A stretch of 64,000 nt of DNA, from NCBI RefSeq assembly GCF_016401385.1, contig NZ_JAEACF010000001.1, positions 310,001-374,000 of the forward strand. Direction: 5' to 3'. Origin of the DNA: Fictibacillus halophilus. GTDB lineage: Bacteria; Bacillota; Bacilli; Bacillales; Fictibacillaceae. Each line of letters starts with the position of its first letter. Position 1 is the first letter of the stretch. The translations under genes and the position numbers were made by a program. The notes below the pieces were generated by a model. The model had not been told where the DNA came from and searched no databases. It worked only from the letters and a program-made list of their open reading frames with translations. Below are positions 7,964 through 17,673 of this stretch, in pieces.

Positions 7964-8809
7964 ATGCCAAGCAGTATTCATGATCGTGCAGTTCTACATA
8001 ATGGTGTTCAAATGCCATGGGTTGGGCTAGGAGTCTACAAAGCTAAAGATGGTGATGAAGTCATCCAGTCCATAAAGTGGGCGATTGATGCAGGATATCG
8101 AAGCATTGATACGGCAAGTTTATATGAAAATGAAGCTGGTGTCGGTCAAGCGATAAATGAATCAAACGTTCCAAGAGAAGAACTTTTTATCACAACAAAA
8201 GTTTGGAACACCGATCAAGGCTATGAAAAAACCTTATCAGCATTTGATGAAAGTTTAGAAAGACTAGGGCTAGATTACGTTGATCTATACCTTGTTCACT
8301 GGCCAGTTCCAGGAAAGTATATTGAAACATGGAAGGCTCTGGAGAAGATCTATAATGAGGGCCGAGCTAAAGCGATCGGTGTCAGCAACTTCAAACAGCA
8401 TCATCTTGAAGATTTGATGAGAGAAGCAGAGATTAAGCCAATGGTGAACCAAGTAGAGTACCATCCTCGTCTGACTCAGGAAAAATTGTTGGCATTTTGT
8501 AAAGAGCAAGGCATCCAACTAGAAGCATGGAGACCTCTATTAAAAGGAGAGATCTTCGATGAACCAACTTTAGTAGAGCTTGCAGATAAATACAATAAAT
8601 CAGTCGCTCAAATTATTTTACGCTGGGATCTTCAGAACGGTGTAGTCACAATTCCTAAATCTGTAACGCAGCATAGGATTGAAGAAAACATCGAACTTTT
8701 TGACTTTGAACTATCAAATGAAGATATGACGCGTATAGCTGCGCTAAACCAAAATAAACGTAACGGCGCAAATCCCGATGATCCGGAGTTCTATAAACAA
8801 TTTGAATAA
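7964..8809 (+). CDS. Aldo/keto reductase, YvgN/YtbE type
   Basis: A 281-residue NADPH-dependent reductase with a TIM-barrel fold. The catalytic tetrad is present: Asp and Tyr in IDTASLYENE, Lys in TTKVW and His in YLVHWP. Family signatures GYRSIDTA, GVSNF and IPKSVTQHRIEEN are all intact. It closely resembles the B. subtilis YvgN/YtbE methylglyoxal-type reductases, so a detoxifying aldehyde reductase is the best guess. The frame extends 11 codons upstream, but AAGGAGGG places the start at ATG 7964. One gene, closed by the hairpin at 8818. Confidence 0.92.
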   Translation: MPSSIHDRAVLHNGVQMPWVGLGVYKAKDGDEVIQSIKWAIDAGYRSIDTASLYENEAGVGQAINESNVPREELFITTKVWNTDQGYEKTLSAFDESLERLGLDYVDLYLVHWPVPGKYIETWKALEKIYNEGRAKAIGVSNFKQHHLEDLMREAEIKPMVNQVEYHPRLTQEKLLAFCKEQGIQLEAWRPLLKGEIFDEPTLVELADKYNKSVAQIILRWDLQNGVVTIPKSVTQHRIEENIELFDFELSNEDMTRIAALNQNKRNGANPDDPEFYKQFE

Positions 8810-8817
8810 AGTATGTG

Positions 8818-8850
8818 AAAGTCTTCCTGTTTTTCGGGAGGACTTTTTTT
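8818..8850 (+). terminator. Rho-independent terminator
   Basis: AAAGTCTTCC pairs with GGAGGACTTT with one G-U pair, followed by seven or more T. Confidence 0.85.
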
Positions 8851-8860
8851 GATGATTTGA

Positions 8861-8924
8861 GTTTATAGGCCGCCAAAAAAGTTTATGGGCCGTAAAAAGC
8901 AGTTTATAGGCTTTTCGACAAGCC
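8861..8924. repeat. Intergenic 20/21-bp spaced repeat array with core GTTTATRGGC
   Basis: The core GTTTATAGGC / GTTTATGGGC / GTTTATAGGC starts at 8861, 8881 and 8902, spaced 20 and 21 bp, with A/C-rich variable bases between. The last unit runs into AGGCTTTTCGACAA (8908-8921), the reverse complement of the 14-bp motif also found at 167 and 38419. Successive units are out of frame, so the array is not coding. Confidence 0.75.
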
Positions 8925-9019
8925 TCCTATATATTCGCTGCCTTTAGCAAATCAATGTGTTTTAAATCATCAGATTCGGGAAAAATGATAAACGTAATGG
9001 AATGAAAGGGAGTGTAACA

Positions 9020-9682
9020 ATGACAAAACGAGTATTGATCGTCGTAACGAACCATCAAAACATTGGTAATAACAAGACAGGGCTCTGGTTAGAGGAGTTT
9101 GCGGTTCCTTTCAACGAGTTTCGTGACAAAGGATATGATATTACTGTTAAAAGTATTAAAGGTGGAGATGTCCCGCTAGATCCGAACAGCTTAGAGGGTG
9201 TGGATAAAGAAACCTATAAAGAAGCACTTTCACATCTTGAAGGCACTGCAGAACTTAGTGCTGATGATGCGGTGAGTTATGATGCGATTTATCTACCGGG
9301 TGGTCATGGAACAGTCTTCGATTTCCCGAAGAGTGATGCATTAAAAGAAGTAGTAAGTCAGATGGCACAAACAAACAAAGTAATCGGAAGTGTCTGTCAT
9401 GGCCCTGCTGGACTTACAACGGCAACTCTTAAAGACGGTACACCAATAGTAAAAGGAAAGACAGTTACTGCATTTACCGATGAAGAGGAAGAAGAGATGC
9501 AGCTGACGAAAGAAGTTCCTTTCTTACTCGAAACAAAGCTTCGTGAACTAGGAGCAGAATTTCAACGAGCAGGAAAATGGGAAGATTTCGCCGTAACAGA
9601 CGGCACACTTGTTACAGGACAAAATCCACAATCAAGCAGAAGTGTAGCGCTCCGCATGATTGATGTGTTGGATAAACAATAG
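9020..9682 (+). CDS. DJ-1/PfpI family protein, Hsp31-like
   Basis: A 220-residue class I glutamine-amidotransferase-like protein of the DJ-1/PfpI superfamily. The nucleophile Cys is in GSVCHGPAGL with the adjacent His, and the conserved Glu is in TGLWLEEF. YLPGGHGTVFDFP and VTGQNPQSS match the Hsp31/glyoxalase III subgroup, whose members act on methylglyoxal or as stress chaperones. The role here is inferred from family. The start at ATG 9020 is supported by GGGAGTG; an in-frame ATG 18 bp earlier lacks a site. Monocistronic. Confidence 0.9.
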   Translation: MTKRVLIVVTNHQNIGNNKTGLWLEEFAVPFNEFRDKGYDITVKSIKGGDVPLDPNSLEGVDKETYKEALSHLEGTAELSADDAVSYDAIYLPGGHGTVFDFPKSDALKEVVSQMAQTNKVIGSVCHGPAGLTTATLKDGTPIVKGKTVTAFTDEEEEEMQLTKEVPFLLETKLRELGAEFQRAGKWEDFAVTDGTLVTGQNPQSSRSVALRMIDVLDKQ

Positions 9683-9696
9683 AAGAGGGATAGAAG

Positions 9697-9726
9697 CGAC
9701 CGGCTGAGGCTGGTCGTTTTTTTTTC
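9697..9726 (+). terminator. Rho-independent terminator
   Basis: CGACCGGC (9697-9704) pairs with GCTGGTCG (9709-9716), followed by a T-run of about ten. Confidence 0.85.
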
Positions 9727-9874
9727 TAAAAAAGTATCAATAATTATCCATTATCAAAGAATCCTCTTCAGAACTTAATTTATTCAGTAAAAAATAGAAG
9801 GACTTAAGACCTATGACTCATAACCAGCGCTAAAAAGAACTGGAAAGAAGTTAGGGACAATTTATCATTGACGA

Positions 9875-9889
9875 TGATAATCATTATCA
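9875..9889. promoter_or_regulatory. Fur box 1 (perfect 7-1-7)
   Basis: TGATAATCATTATCA is a perfect match to the Bacillus 7-1-7 Fur inverted repeat TGATAATNATTATCA. It overlaps a TTGACG (9868-9873) that may be the -35 element; a clean -10 at standard spacing is not visible. The rest of the 9727-9963 spacer shows no gene. Confidence 0.9.
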
Positions 9890-9915
9890 ATTAAGGTTAT
9901 ACATGTAATCAATAA

Positions 9916-9930
9916 TGAGAATCATTTTCA
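9916..9930. promoter_or_regulatory. Fur box 2
   Basis: TGAGAATCATTTTCA is a second 7-1-7 Fur-type repeat, 41 bp downstream of the first and 34 bp before the first siderophore gene. Tandem boxes suggest tight iron repression of the operon. Confidence 0.82.
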
Positions 9931-9963
9931 ATAATGTGTCGGATAATCTACTAGGAGGAATAA

Positions 9964-11313
9964 ATGATGAGCATGTTACAAATAGAAATGAACGAAAAAT
10001 ACTTAAAACAACAAGAAAAACGAGAATCAAATGCAAGATCTTATCCACGCCGCATTCCGATTGCCATTGAAGAAGCAGAAGGCATCTATGTGAAAGATGC
10101 TGATGGGAAAACATATATAGATTGTCTGGCAGGAGCAGGAACTCTTGCGCTTGGGCATAATCACCCGGTAGTCATAGACGCTATCGAGAAAGTGCTTCAT
10201 GACAAGCGCCCTTTACATACACTGGATTTAACGACGCCAGTAAAAGAGGAATTCGTAAGTGAAGTGTTTGATAGTTTACCAGAAGAATTCGCAAAACGTG
10301 CAAAGATTCAATTCTGTGGACCGACTGGAGGAGATGCAATTGAAGCAGCAATCAAGCTTGTAAAAACAGCAACTGGTAGAAGAAGCATCCTATCATTCCA
10401 AGGAGGCTATCACGGTGCTACGCACGGAACGATGGCGCTATCTGGTAACTTAGGGCCGAAACAGAGCGTGCAAGGATTGATGCCAGATGTACACTTTATG
10501 CCATATCCATATGAATACCGCTGTCCGTTCGGAATGGGTGGAGAAGACACGTGGAAAATCAGTGCTAACTATATCGAGAACCTTTTATATGATCCTGAAA
10601 GCGGAATCCTTCCTCCAGCGGCTATGATCTTAGAAGTTGTACAAGGAGAAGGTGGATCTATTCCGGCACCAGTTGAGTGGCTGCGTGAGATCCGCCGCAT
10701 CACGAAAGAGCGTAACATTCCATTGATTATTGATGAAGTGCAGACAGGAATAGGTCGTACAGGGAAGCTATTTGCTTTTCAGCATGCAGGAATCGTACCG
10801 GATGTAGTCGTTCTGTCCAAAGCGATCGGTGGAAGCTTGCCATTATCTGTCGTGATCTATGATCGTGAACTGGATAAATGGGGTCCTGGTGCGCATATCG
10901 GAACGTTTAGAGGAAACCAGATGGCGATGGCAGCTGGAACAGCAACGCTGCGTCATATTAAAGAAAACAACTTATCACAGCATGCTGCTGAACTTGGCGA
11001 GAAGCTTATGCTTGAACTTTCGATCCTACAAAATGAGATTCCTGAGATCGGTGATGTTCGAGGTCGAGGATTGATGGTAGGAGCAGAAATTGTGAACCCG
11101 CGCATTCCAACTGGATTAAAAGGAACATATGCCGCAAACCCTGAACTCGCTAGCCGTATTCAACGAGAATGCTTTAACAGAGGATTAATCTTAGAAGTAG
11201 GCGGAAGGCATGGGAGTGTAGTCCGATTCTTGCCACCACTTATCATAACAGAGGAACAACTGGACGAAGTAATCGCAATATTTACAGATGCGGTAAGAGC
11301 CGCACTAAAATAG
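9964..11313 (+). CDS. rhbA: Diaminobutyrate--2-oxoglutarate aminotransferase (siderophore precursor)
   Basis: A 449-residue class III PLP aminotransferase that makes L-2,4-diaminobutyrate from aspartate semialdehyde. PLP ligands are visible: the QFCGPTGGDAIEAAIKL phosphate loop, FQGGYHGATHG, the Asp in LIIDEVQTGIGRTG, and the Schiff-base Lys in VVLSKAIGG. Length is typical. It is the first gene of the Fur-controlled operon, with AGGAGG upstream of ATG 9964. Its pairing with a diaminobutyrate decarboxylase shows that the operon makes 1,3-diaminopropane, the amine arm of schizokinen/rhizobactin-type siderophores. Confidence 0.93.
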   Translation: MMSMLQIEMNEKYLKQQEKRESNARSYPRRIPIAIEEAEGIYVKDADGKTYIDCLAGAGTLALGHNHPVVIDAIEKVLHDKRPLHTLDLTTPVKEEFVSEVFDSLPEEFAKRAKIQFCGPTGGDAIEAAIKLVKTATGRRSILSFQGGYHGATHGTMALSGNLGPKQSVQGLMPDVHFMPYPYEYRCPFGMGGEDTWKISANYIENLLYDPESGILPPAAMILEVVQGEGGSIPAPVEWLREIRRITKERNIPLIIDEVQTGIGRTGKLFAFQHAGIVPDVVVLSKAIGGSLPLSVVIYDRELDKWGPGAHIGTFRGNQMAMAAGTATLRHIKENNLSQHAAELGEKLMLELSILQNEIPEIGDVRGRGLMVGAEIVNPRIPTGLKGTYAANPELASRIQRECFNRGLILEVGGRHGSVVRFLPPLIITEEQLDEVIAIFTDAVRAALK

Positions 11314-11322
11314 AGGTGCTAG

Positions 11323-12816
11323 ATGAACACAACTGATTTTGATCGCTTTTTCCTTAATGATAGTGAAGCAGGTATACAGAGCTTTCAGCATATCATCGTT
11401 GAAACAAAACAGCTGTTAAGCAAGTTTTATAAAGGGAATTCAGATGCTTTTAACGGCGTGCTACCTGCAGAGATTGAGAAAGAGATAAACGAACTAACAC
11501 TCACTTCGAGTGATGGAGAAAAACCAGTAACCGTATTAAACGATGTTTTGGAGAAGATCGTGAGAAACAGCATTCATGTTTCTCATCCGACAAGTATGGG
11601 ACACCTTCATTGTCCACCGCTTATCCCCGCCATTGCTGCTGAAATGATCATAGGAACACTCAATCAATCAATGGATTCGTGGGATCAAAGCTCAACGGCA
11701 ACTTACTTAGAAGAGCGGCTGATCAAATGGGTAAGTAACAAGCTTGCTCTTCCTTCATCAGCAGACGGAACATTCACGAGTGGTGGGACTCAATCGAACT
11801 ATATGGGATTGTTACTCGCTCGAGATTTCTTTTGTAATAAACGATGGGGATGGAATGTTAAAGCTCAAGGATTGCCACCAGAGTCGCATAAGCTTCGTAT
11901 TCTATGTTCCGAAGATGCTCACTTTACCGTGAAGAAGTCAGCTTTTCAATTAGGGTTAGGTGAACAGGCCGTCGTAACGATTGAAACGGATGAATGTAAA
12001 AAGTTAAACACAGCTAAATTAATGGAAGAGATCGAGCGCTTGAAAAGTGGCGGACTTATCCCTATGTGTGTAGTAGCAACAGCCGGAACAACGGATTTCG
12101 GCAGTATTGACCCAATTCAAGAGGTTGCTGCTATTGCTCAAAACCATGGATTGTGGCTTCATGTTGATGCAGCTTACGGGGGTGCGTTACTTCTAAGTAA
12201 AAAGCATTTTCATAAGTTAGCAGGAATTGAGCAAGCGGATTCCATTACGATAGATTTTCATAAGCAGTTTTATCAACCGATCAGCTGTGGTGCGTTCTTC
12301 GTAAAAGATAGAGCAAATTTCAAATATATCGCACATCATGCAGACTATTTAAATCCCGAGAACGATGAAGAAGATGGCCTCGTTCACCTAGTAAGCAAAT
12401 CGGTTCAAACAACAAGGCGTTTTGATGCGTTGAAGCTTTTCATGTCATTACGCATCGTCGGCGAAAAGAACTTCGCCAATATGATTGATTATACGCTTCA
12501 TCTTGCAAAACAGGCAGCAGGTGTGATGGATCAGCACCCACAGATTGAAGTGTGCAACATAAAGCCTGAGATTAATGCGATTGTATTCCGTTTTAATGAC
12601 GCAGCGTCAGATTCATTAAATGAACTGAATACGTATATCTATAAAAAAATTCTTTATACAGGAACAGCTCTGGTCGCGAAAACAAAAGTGAAGGATGAAG
12701 TCTTTTTAAAGTTTACGTTACTGAATCCACGAACAACAATCGTGGATATTGAAGATATTCTTCATAGCATTTCTCAATTTGCAGCTGAGTACGAAAACAG
12801 GGGGATCACCCAATGA
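11323..12816 (+). CDS. rhbB: L-2,4-diaminobutyrate decarboxylase
   Basis: A 497-residue group II PLP decarboxylase that converts 2,4-diaminobutyrate to 1,3-diaminopropane. HVDAAYGGALLLS contains the PLP-contacting Asp, and the Schiff-base Lys lies in DFHKQFYQP (H-K in place of the H-K/N-K of glutamate and aromatic decarboxylases). TSGGTQSNYMGLLLAR is the substrate and phosphate loop. It starts 9 bp after the aminotransferase and ends overlapping the next gene by 4 bp. The call over glutamate or tyrosine decarboxylase rests on the neighbour that makes diaminobutyrate. Confidence 0.92.
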   Translation: MNTTDFDRFFLNDSEAGIQSFQHIIVETKQLLSKFYKGNSDAFNGVLPAEIEKEINELTLTSSDGEKPVTVLNDVLEKIVRNSIHVSHPTSMGHLHCPPLIPAIAAEMIIGTLNQSMDSWDQSSTATYLEERLIKWVSNKLALPSSADGTFTSGGTQSNYMGLLLARDFFCNKRWGWNVKAQGLPPESHKLRILCSEDAHFTVKKSAFQLGLGEQAVVTIETDECKKLNTAKLMEEIERLKSGGLIPMCVVATAGTTDFGSIDPIQEVAAIAQNHGLWLHVDAAYGGALLLSKKHFHKLAGIEQADSITIDFHKQFYQPISCGAFFVKDRANFKYIAHHADYLNPENDEEDGLVHLVSKSVQTTRRFDALKLFMSLRIVGEKNFANMIDYTLHLAKQAAGVMDQHPQIEVCNIKPEINAIVFRFNDAASDSLNELNTYIYKKILYTGTALVAKTKVKDEVFLKFTLLNPRTTIVDIEDILHSISQFAAEYENRGITQ

Positions 12817-14600
12817 CAAATCATAAACAACGAGCAGAAAATGCAAGCATACAGAGTTTTTTAAACTGCTATCTTCGAGAAACACAAGCATTTGTTAACG
12901 TTGAAGATACGGTTGATCATTTAGGATGGAGTGGGGAGACTCCGAACAGATGGGTGAAGATTGAACTCAAGAAACAAGGTTCAGCCATCTTTGCGGCAAT
13001 CAAGCATTGGTCTTTAACAGGCAGACATCTGTTCCACTTTCCTATTCTTTATCAGAACAGTGAAAACATGATAGCACTTGATTACATTTCGCTTGTCTCC
13101 ATTCTTTCTAAAGAATTATTGCTGAAACAAGATCGTGAGGATGCAGAAGATGAATTGATGCTGCGGACGATACTTAGCAAGAAGAACATCCAACGGTACT
13201 TAGAAGCACGTGAAGATGACTCCGTAAATCTAGAAAGCAGTGAATTTACATTCATTGAAGCAGAGCAGTCGCTTTTGTTTGGTCATCTGCTTCACCCGAC
13301 TCCAAAAAGCAAGCAAGGAATGAGTGATGAAGAGGAATCTCTCTATTCCCCAGAACTTAAAGGAACATTCCAGCTACATTTCTTTAAGGCGGATAGATCC
13401 ATTGTAGATCAGGATACAGCAGATGAGGTGATAGCTGAAGAGATTACTAGAATGCTTCTTCAACGAGATGAGAAGTTCGTCAAACAAAACGAGCTTGATG
13501 AAGAGTCGATCTTCCTACCTGCACATCCATTACAAGTTCCAGTGTTACTGAATGATCTCAATGTTCAAACATTAATCAAAGATGGCAAGTTGAGCTACAT
13601 CGGTCCATTCGGTGAGCTGTTCTCAGCAACATCTTCTATGCGTTCTGTATACAGTCCAAAATTCAAATATATGTTCAAATTCTCTGTACCTGTGAAGATT
13701 ACGAATTCACTGCGCGTTAATCTGGAAAAAGAACTGCACAGAGGAGTAGAAGTTTCGCGACTTATGCAATCAAAAATCGGACAAGAGATGAAGGAGATCT
13801 ATCCAGCATTTCAGATCATAAAAGATCCGGCATTCTTAAATATCCCAACTGATAAAGAAATATCTGGCTTTGAAGTGGTGATCAGAGAGAATCCTTTTTA
13901 CGATAATGATAAAAATGCGAGTTTAATAGCAGGACTTTGTCAGGACCACGGTTTTGGAGGGAACTCTAGAATTGCCTCAATCATTCATGACATCGCTCAA
14001 AGGGAGAACAGAACGACAGAAGATGTCAGCAAAGATTGGTTCGAACAATATTTATCAATCGCTCTAGATCCAATGCTGTGGCTGTATGAAAGATACGGTG
14101 TTGCGCTCGAGGCACATCAGCAGAACTCGATCGTTCAATTGGAGAATGGCTATCCGAAGCGTTTTTATTACCGTGATAATCAAGGTTACTATTACAGCGA
14201 ATCAAAAGCCGATTTGCTCGTTGAACAGCTTCCAAGCCTTAACCGTAAGAGTGTAACGATCTGCAGCGACGAGGTCGCGATCGAGCGCTTCCGTTATTAT
14301 TTTTTCATGAACCATCTTTTTGGTTTGATTAATGGCTTTGGAGCAGCAAATCTTGTCGAAGAAGAAGAACTTATGAACATGCTGCGTCATCGCTTGATGC
14401 ACCATGATACGTTAACTGACGGAAAATCAAGCCTGATTAGAAGCTTACTAGATGCAAAAGAACTTCCTTGTAAAGCGAACTTGCTTACTCGTTTTCATGA
14501 TATGGATGAGCTTGTAGGTTCACTGGAAACACAGTCTGTCTACACGAAGATTCCAAACCCATTACAAAAGGTGTTGAAATCAGATGCAGCCAGAATTTAG
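12813..14600 (+). CDS. rhbC: IucA/IucC-family NIS siderophore synthetase (first of two)
   Basis: A 595-residue ATP-dependent synthetase of the NRPS-independent siderophore family, which condenses citrate with a hydroxamate amine by adenylation. Signature parts are LPAHPLQV (about 231-238), SATSSMRSVYSPKFKYMFKF with the conserved S-x-R-T/S ATP-site element and following K, and EAHQQNS in the FhuF-like C-terminal part. ATG 12813 overlaps the decarboxylase stop as ATGA. Together with the second synthetase at 17657 it would add the two arms to citrate; which acts first cannot be told. Confidence 0.93.
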   Translation: MTNHKQRAENASIQSFLNCYLRETQAFVNVEDTVDHLGWSGETPNRWVKIELKKQGSAIFAAIKHWSLTGRHLFHFPILYQNSENMIALDYISLVSILSKELLLKQDREDAEDELMLRTILSKKNIQRYLEAREDDSVNLESSEFTFIEAEQSLLFGHLLHPTPKSKQGMSDEEESLYSPELKGTFQLHFFKADRSIVDQDTADEVIAEEITRMLLQRDEKFVKQNELDEESIFLPAHPLQVPVLLNDLNVQTLIKDGKLSYIGPFGELFSATSSMRSVYSPKFKYMFKFSVPVKITNSLRVNLEKELHRGVEVSRLMQSKIGQEMKEIYPAFQIIKDPAFLNIPTDKEISGFEVVIRENPFYDNDKNASLIAGLCQDHGFGGNSRIASIIHDIAQRENRTTEDVSKDWFEQYLSIALDPMLWLYERYGVALEAHQQNSIVQLENGYPKRFYYRDNQGYYYSESKADLLVEQLPSLNRKSVTICSDEVAIERFRYYFFMNHLFGLINGFGAANLVEEEELMNMLRHRLMHHDTLTDGKSSLIRSLLDAKELPCKANLLTRFHDMDELVGSLETQSVYTKIPNPLQKVLKSDAARI

Positions 14601-15168
14601 TTTCTATGATCTCACCATCCAAAAGACGTTATCGTTTGTAAAAGTAGATTTGGAGCGAGATGTATCACTTCTCCATAAGTGGCAGCAGCAACCGTATGTG
14701 ATTCCATACTGGAAACTGGATGTCTCGTTTGAAGAATACAGAAAGCATTTAGAAACTTTTTTGGCAGATCAGCATCAAACACTTTACCTAGGCTTAATAG
14801 ACGGAGTTCCGATGAGCTATTGGGAAGCATACTGGGTCAAGGGTGATGTGGTGGAAAATTGCTATGAGCCACATCCTGAAGATCAGGGAATCCATCTTTT
14901 GATCGGTGTAGAAGCCTTTATTGGAAAGGGTTACGCACTTCCTTTATTACGTGCGATCGTGCATTTTCAATTTTTATCAAAAGGGACTGAGAAGGTAATC
15001 GCTGAACCTGATATTCGGAATGAAAAGATGATACATGTATTTGAAAAGTGCGGTTTTGAAAAAGTAAAAGCAATCGAGCTGCCGGATAAAACGGGAATGC
15101 TTATGTATTGTCATAGAGAAACTTTTGAGAGGAGATGGAAAGATGTCTTTCAAACCGTCACAACATAA
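14584..15168 (+). CDS. rhbD: Hydroxylamine N-acyltransferase, RhbD/IucB-like
   Basis: A 194-residue GNAT-fold acyltransferase of the siderophore type (IucB/RhbD/AlcB). LLHKWQQQPYVIPYW (about residues 28-42) matches the family signature H-x-W-x5-V-x2-[FY]W. GKGYALPLLRAI is the acyl-CoA loop, and DIRNEKMIHVFEKCGF is typical of this subgroup. It is expected to acylate N-hydroxy-1,3-diaminopropane, with acetyl-CoA if the product is schizokinen. The start overlaps the upstream synthetase by 17 bp and the stop overlaps the hydroxylase by 26 bp, so translation is tightly coupled. Confidence 0.9.
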   Translation: MQPEFSFYDLTIQKTLSFVKVDLERDVSLLHKWQQQPYVIPYWKLDVSFEEYRKHLETFLADQHQTLYLGLIDGVPMSYWEAYWVKGDVVENCYEPHPEDQGIHLLIGVEAFIGKGYALPLLRAIVHFQFLSKGTEKVIAEPDIRNEKMIHVFEKCGFEKVKAIELPDKTGMLMYCHRETFERRWKDVFQTVTT

Positions 15169-16492
15169 AGAGATATATGACATCATCGGTGTCGGCATCG
15201 GTCCATTCAATCTTGGACTTGCGGCGATGCTTGATGAAACGGAAGGCAAAAAAGCGCTCTTTTTTGAAAAGAAAACAGAGTTCAATTGGCATAGTGGCAT
15301 GCTGATCGATGGTACTACATTACAAGTACCATTCTTTGCGGATTTAGTAAGCATGGCAAATGTGAGAAGCAAATACACGTTTCTAAACTATTTACAGAAA
15401 CATAATAGATTGTACCACTTTTATTTCTTAGAGAACTTTCATATCCCGAGAAAAGAATACAACCACTATTGCCGTTGGACAGCCAGTCAGCTTGATTCTT
15501 GCCGCTTTGGTATGGGAGTTGAGCACATTCAACCGGTCGAAGATACGGATAGTTCTGTGTACGAAGTGATTGTCAGATCTGAAGAAACAGGAAAAACAGA
15601 GACGTATTATACGAGACATCTTGCTGTCGGCATCGGGACGATTCCTTCTGTACCTTCTCATATAGAGAAGAAGCTTGGTGCAAAGGTCATCCACTCTTCA
15701 CAATACTTAGATCGAAAAGAAGAGATTCTTAACGGAAACTCAGTGACAGTCGTCGGTTCTGGTCAGAGTGCAGCAGAAGTGTTTTATGATCTAGCACAGC
15801 ATCAGGATAATGATGCGTATTCGTTAAATTGGTTTACGCGATCAAAAGGCTTTTTCCCGATGGAATATTCGAAGCTTGGTCTTGAGTATTTTTCGCCGGA
15901 TTATACAAATTTCTTTTACCAGCTGCCTCCATCTAAAAAGGACGAACTGTTGAGAAAGCAAGATCTTCTCTACAAAGGAATCAGCATGAACACGATCTCA
16001 GATATTTATGATCTTCTTTATGAAAAATCAGTTGGACAACATAAGCCTGATATTCATCTACAGGCGATGACCGAACTTGTTCATCTTGAAAAGTGTGAGG
16101 ATACTCACTTGCTTACACTACGTCAGAACGTTACAGGAGAAGTGTTTGAATTGAAATCTGATGTCATCATTTTAGGGACAGGCTATGCTCCATCATTCCC
16201 GCATTTCTTAATGAAGATGCAGGACCAGATTCAGTGGGATTTCAAAAACCGCTATCAAATTACTAGCGATTATCGGTTGGAGACAAAAGGCCTTCCGAAT
16301 AACCATATTTTTATTCAAAACGGCGAGCTTCATACTCACGGTGTAGGTGCTCCAGACCTTGGCCTTGGCGCACATAGAAACGCAGTTATTATCAATACAT
16401 TGTTTGAGAAGGAAATATATCCTGTTACTACAAAAAATGTGTTTCAGAACTTTGGAACGGAACCTTCATGGAAACCCGCAACCGTTCGTTAA
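15143..16492 (+). CDS. rhbE: Siderophore amine N-monooxygenase (lysine/ornithine hydroxylase family)
   Basis: A 449-residue flavin-dependent N-hydroxylase of the IucD/PvdA/RhbE family. The FAD site is GVGIGPFNLGLAAM (near residue 16), the NADPH site is VVGSGQSAAEVFYDL (about 200-215), and the conserved late motif is ILGTGYAPS. DLVSMANVRSKYTFLNYL is a typical substrate-side segment. It should hydroxylate the terminal amine of 1,3-diaminopropane. GAGAGGAGATGG places the start at ATG 15143 rather than at an in-frame start 18 bp earlier. The 3-prime end overlaps the exporter gene by 25 bp. Confidence 0.93.
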   Translation: MSFKPSQHKEIYDIIGVGIGPFNLGLAAMLDETEGKKALFFEKKTEFNWHSGMLIDGTTLQVPFFADLVSMANVRSKYTFLNYLQKHNRLYHFYFLENFHIPRKEYNHYCRWTASQLDSCRFGMGVEHIQPVEDTDSSVYEVIVRSEETGKTETYYTRHLAVGIGTIPSVPSHIEKKLGAKVIHSSQYLDRKEEILNGNSVTVVGSGQSAAEVFYDLAQHQDNDAYSLNWFTRSKGFFPMEYSKLGLEYFSPDYTNFFYQLPPSKKDELLRKQDLLYKGISMNTISDIYDLLYEKSVGQHKPDIHLQAMTELVHLEKCEDTHLLTLRQNVTGEVFELKSDVIILGTGYAPSFPHFLMKMQDQIQWDFKNRYQITSDYRLETKGLPNNHIFIQNGELHTHGVGAPDLGLGAHRNAVIINTLFEKEIYPVTTKNVFQNFGTEPSWKPATVR

Positions 16493-17673
16493 ACCTTTTT
16501 TTATTGTGTTGTGTCTTTCTATTCGTATGCACAGAAATGTTGCTATCGCCTTTTTATCCTCAATTTTTTAAAAAGGTATATGGAATAAATGATCCGGACC
16601 TGACAGGGTTCTACATTATGACGTGCAGACTCGTCGTTGTGGTCTGTACTCCCATCTGGGGTTTGATTGCACACAAAAGAAATAACAGTTCTACAATGTT
16701 GATCATCGGACAATGGGGAACCGGAATTTCTTGCTTTTTGATGGGGATCTCACAAAGCTTTGAAATGTTTGTAGCAGCAAGTGTACTTCTGTTGATCTTT
16801 AAAAGCAGTTACTTTTTGCTATATACCCTTTTAATCACAGAGAATCGAAATTCGACAACAGGAGCTGCAGCCAGCTATCATGCGGTCTTGCAAGGGGCAA
16901 TCGTTACAGCGACTATTTCGTCTGGATGGGTTATAGGAATGGAAAATCCTTTACTGATTTTCTGGATTGTTGGAATCATTGAATGTTTAATGGCACTCTT
17001 TAGCCTATATTTCTTAAGAAACGTAAGCAAAAGCGCAGTAGTAGAACCAGAATTAGAACATACAAATCATGTAAGCTTGCTAACTCAATTCCTGTTTTTT
17101 GGCGGCATCGTATTAACACTTCATCTCGCAGTAAATATGATACGGCCATTTTTTACAACATACACGGAAGATGTATACAGCACGAATACGATGATGAGCA
17201 GTTCGTTGTATTTAATTCCTAGTCTGATGGCGATTGTCACATTGCCGCTTATCCGGAAATACAGTGAGCGATTAGGATGGTACGGCTATGTTGGAGCGAC
17301 AACAATGATCATTGTTGGTTTGATTCTTCAAGGAATCGAAACGAGTATCGCAGGACTGATCGCGTTCCGGTGTATGTTCGGTATGGGAGCGGCTTGGTGT
17401 CTCGCGAAATTAGACGTATTTGTTTTTAAGTGGAGTGAAAATATGCATGCCGACTATAGCAAGATCTCTTCGATTCAAAATGTTGGATTATTGCTGGCTC
17501 CTGTTGCAGCATCATCCATCGTTAACACACGTTCGATTTCGGATGTATTTATTTATGCCAGTTTGTTCGTCGTTCTCCACTTACTGATTTTCTTATGGGG
17601 AACGTACACGAGAGAAAGAAAGAGAGAAAAACTTCACTTACATAAGGAGGAAAAACATGCTTTATATAAATGA
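16468..17673 (+). CDS. Major facilitator transporter, probable siderophore exporter
   Basis: A 401-residue membrane protein with about 12 predicted transmembrane segments, full MFS length. The first segment begins LFLLCCVFLFVCTEM and the C-terminal end is basic (TRERKREKL). The usual loop 2-3 motif is degenerate (WGLIAHKRNNSS). It sits inside the siderophore operon, between hydroxylase and second synthetase, overlapping them by 25 and 17 bp. That position makes export of the finished siderophore the natural role; this is inference from context. Confidence 0.85.
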   Translation: METRNRSLNLFLLCCVFLFVCTEMLLSPFYPQFFKKVYGINDPDLTGFYIMTCRLVVVVCTPIWGLIAHKRNNSSTMLIIGQWGTGISCFLMGISQSFEMFVAASVLLLIFKSSYFLLYTLLITENRNSTTGAAASYHAVLQGAIVTATISSGWVIGMENPLLIFWIVGIIECLMALFSLYFLRNVSKSAVVEPELEHTNHVSLLTQFLFFGGIVLTLHLAVNMIRPFFTTYTEDVYSTNTMMSSSLYLIPSLMAIVTLPLIRKYSERLGWYGYVGATTMIIVGLILQGIETSIAGLIAFRCMFGMGAAWCLAKLDVFVFKWSENMHADYSKISSIQNVGLLLAPVAASSIVNTRSISDVFIYASLFVVLHLLIFLWGTYTRERKREKLHLHKEEKHALYK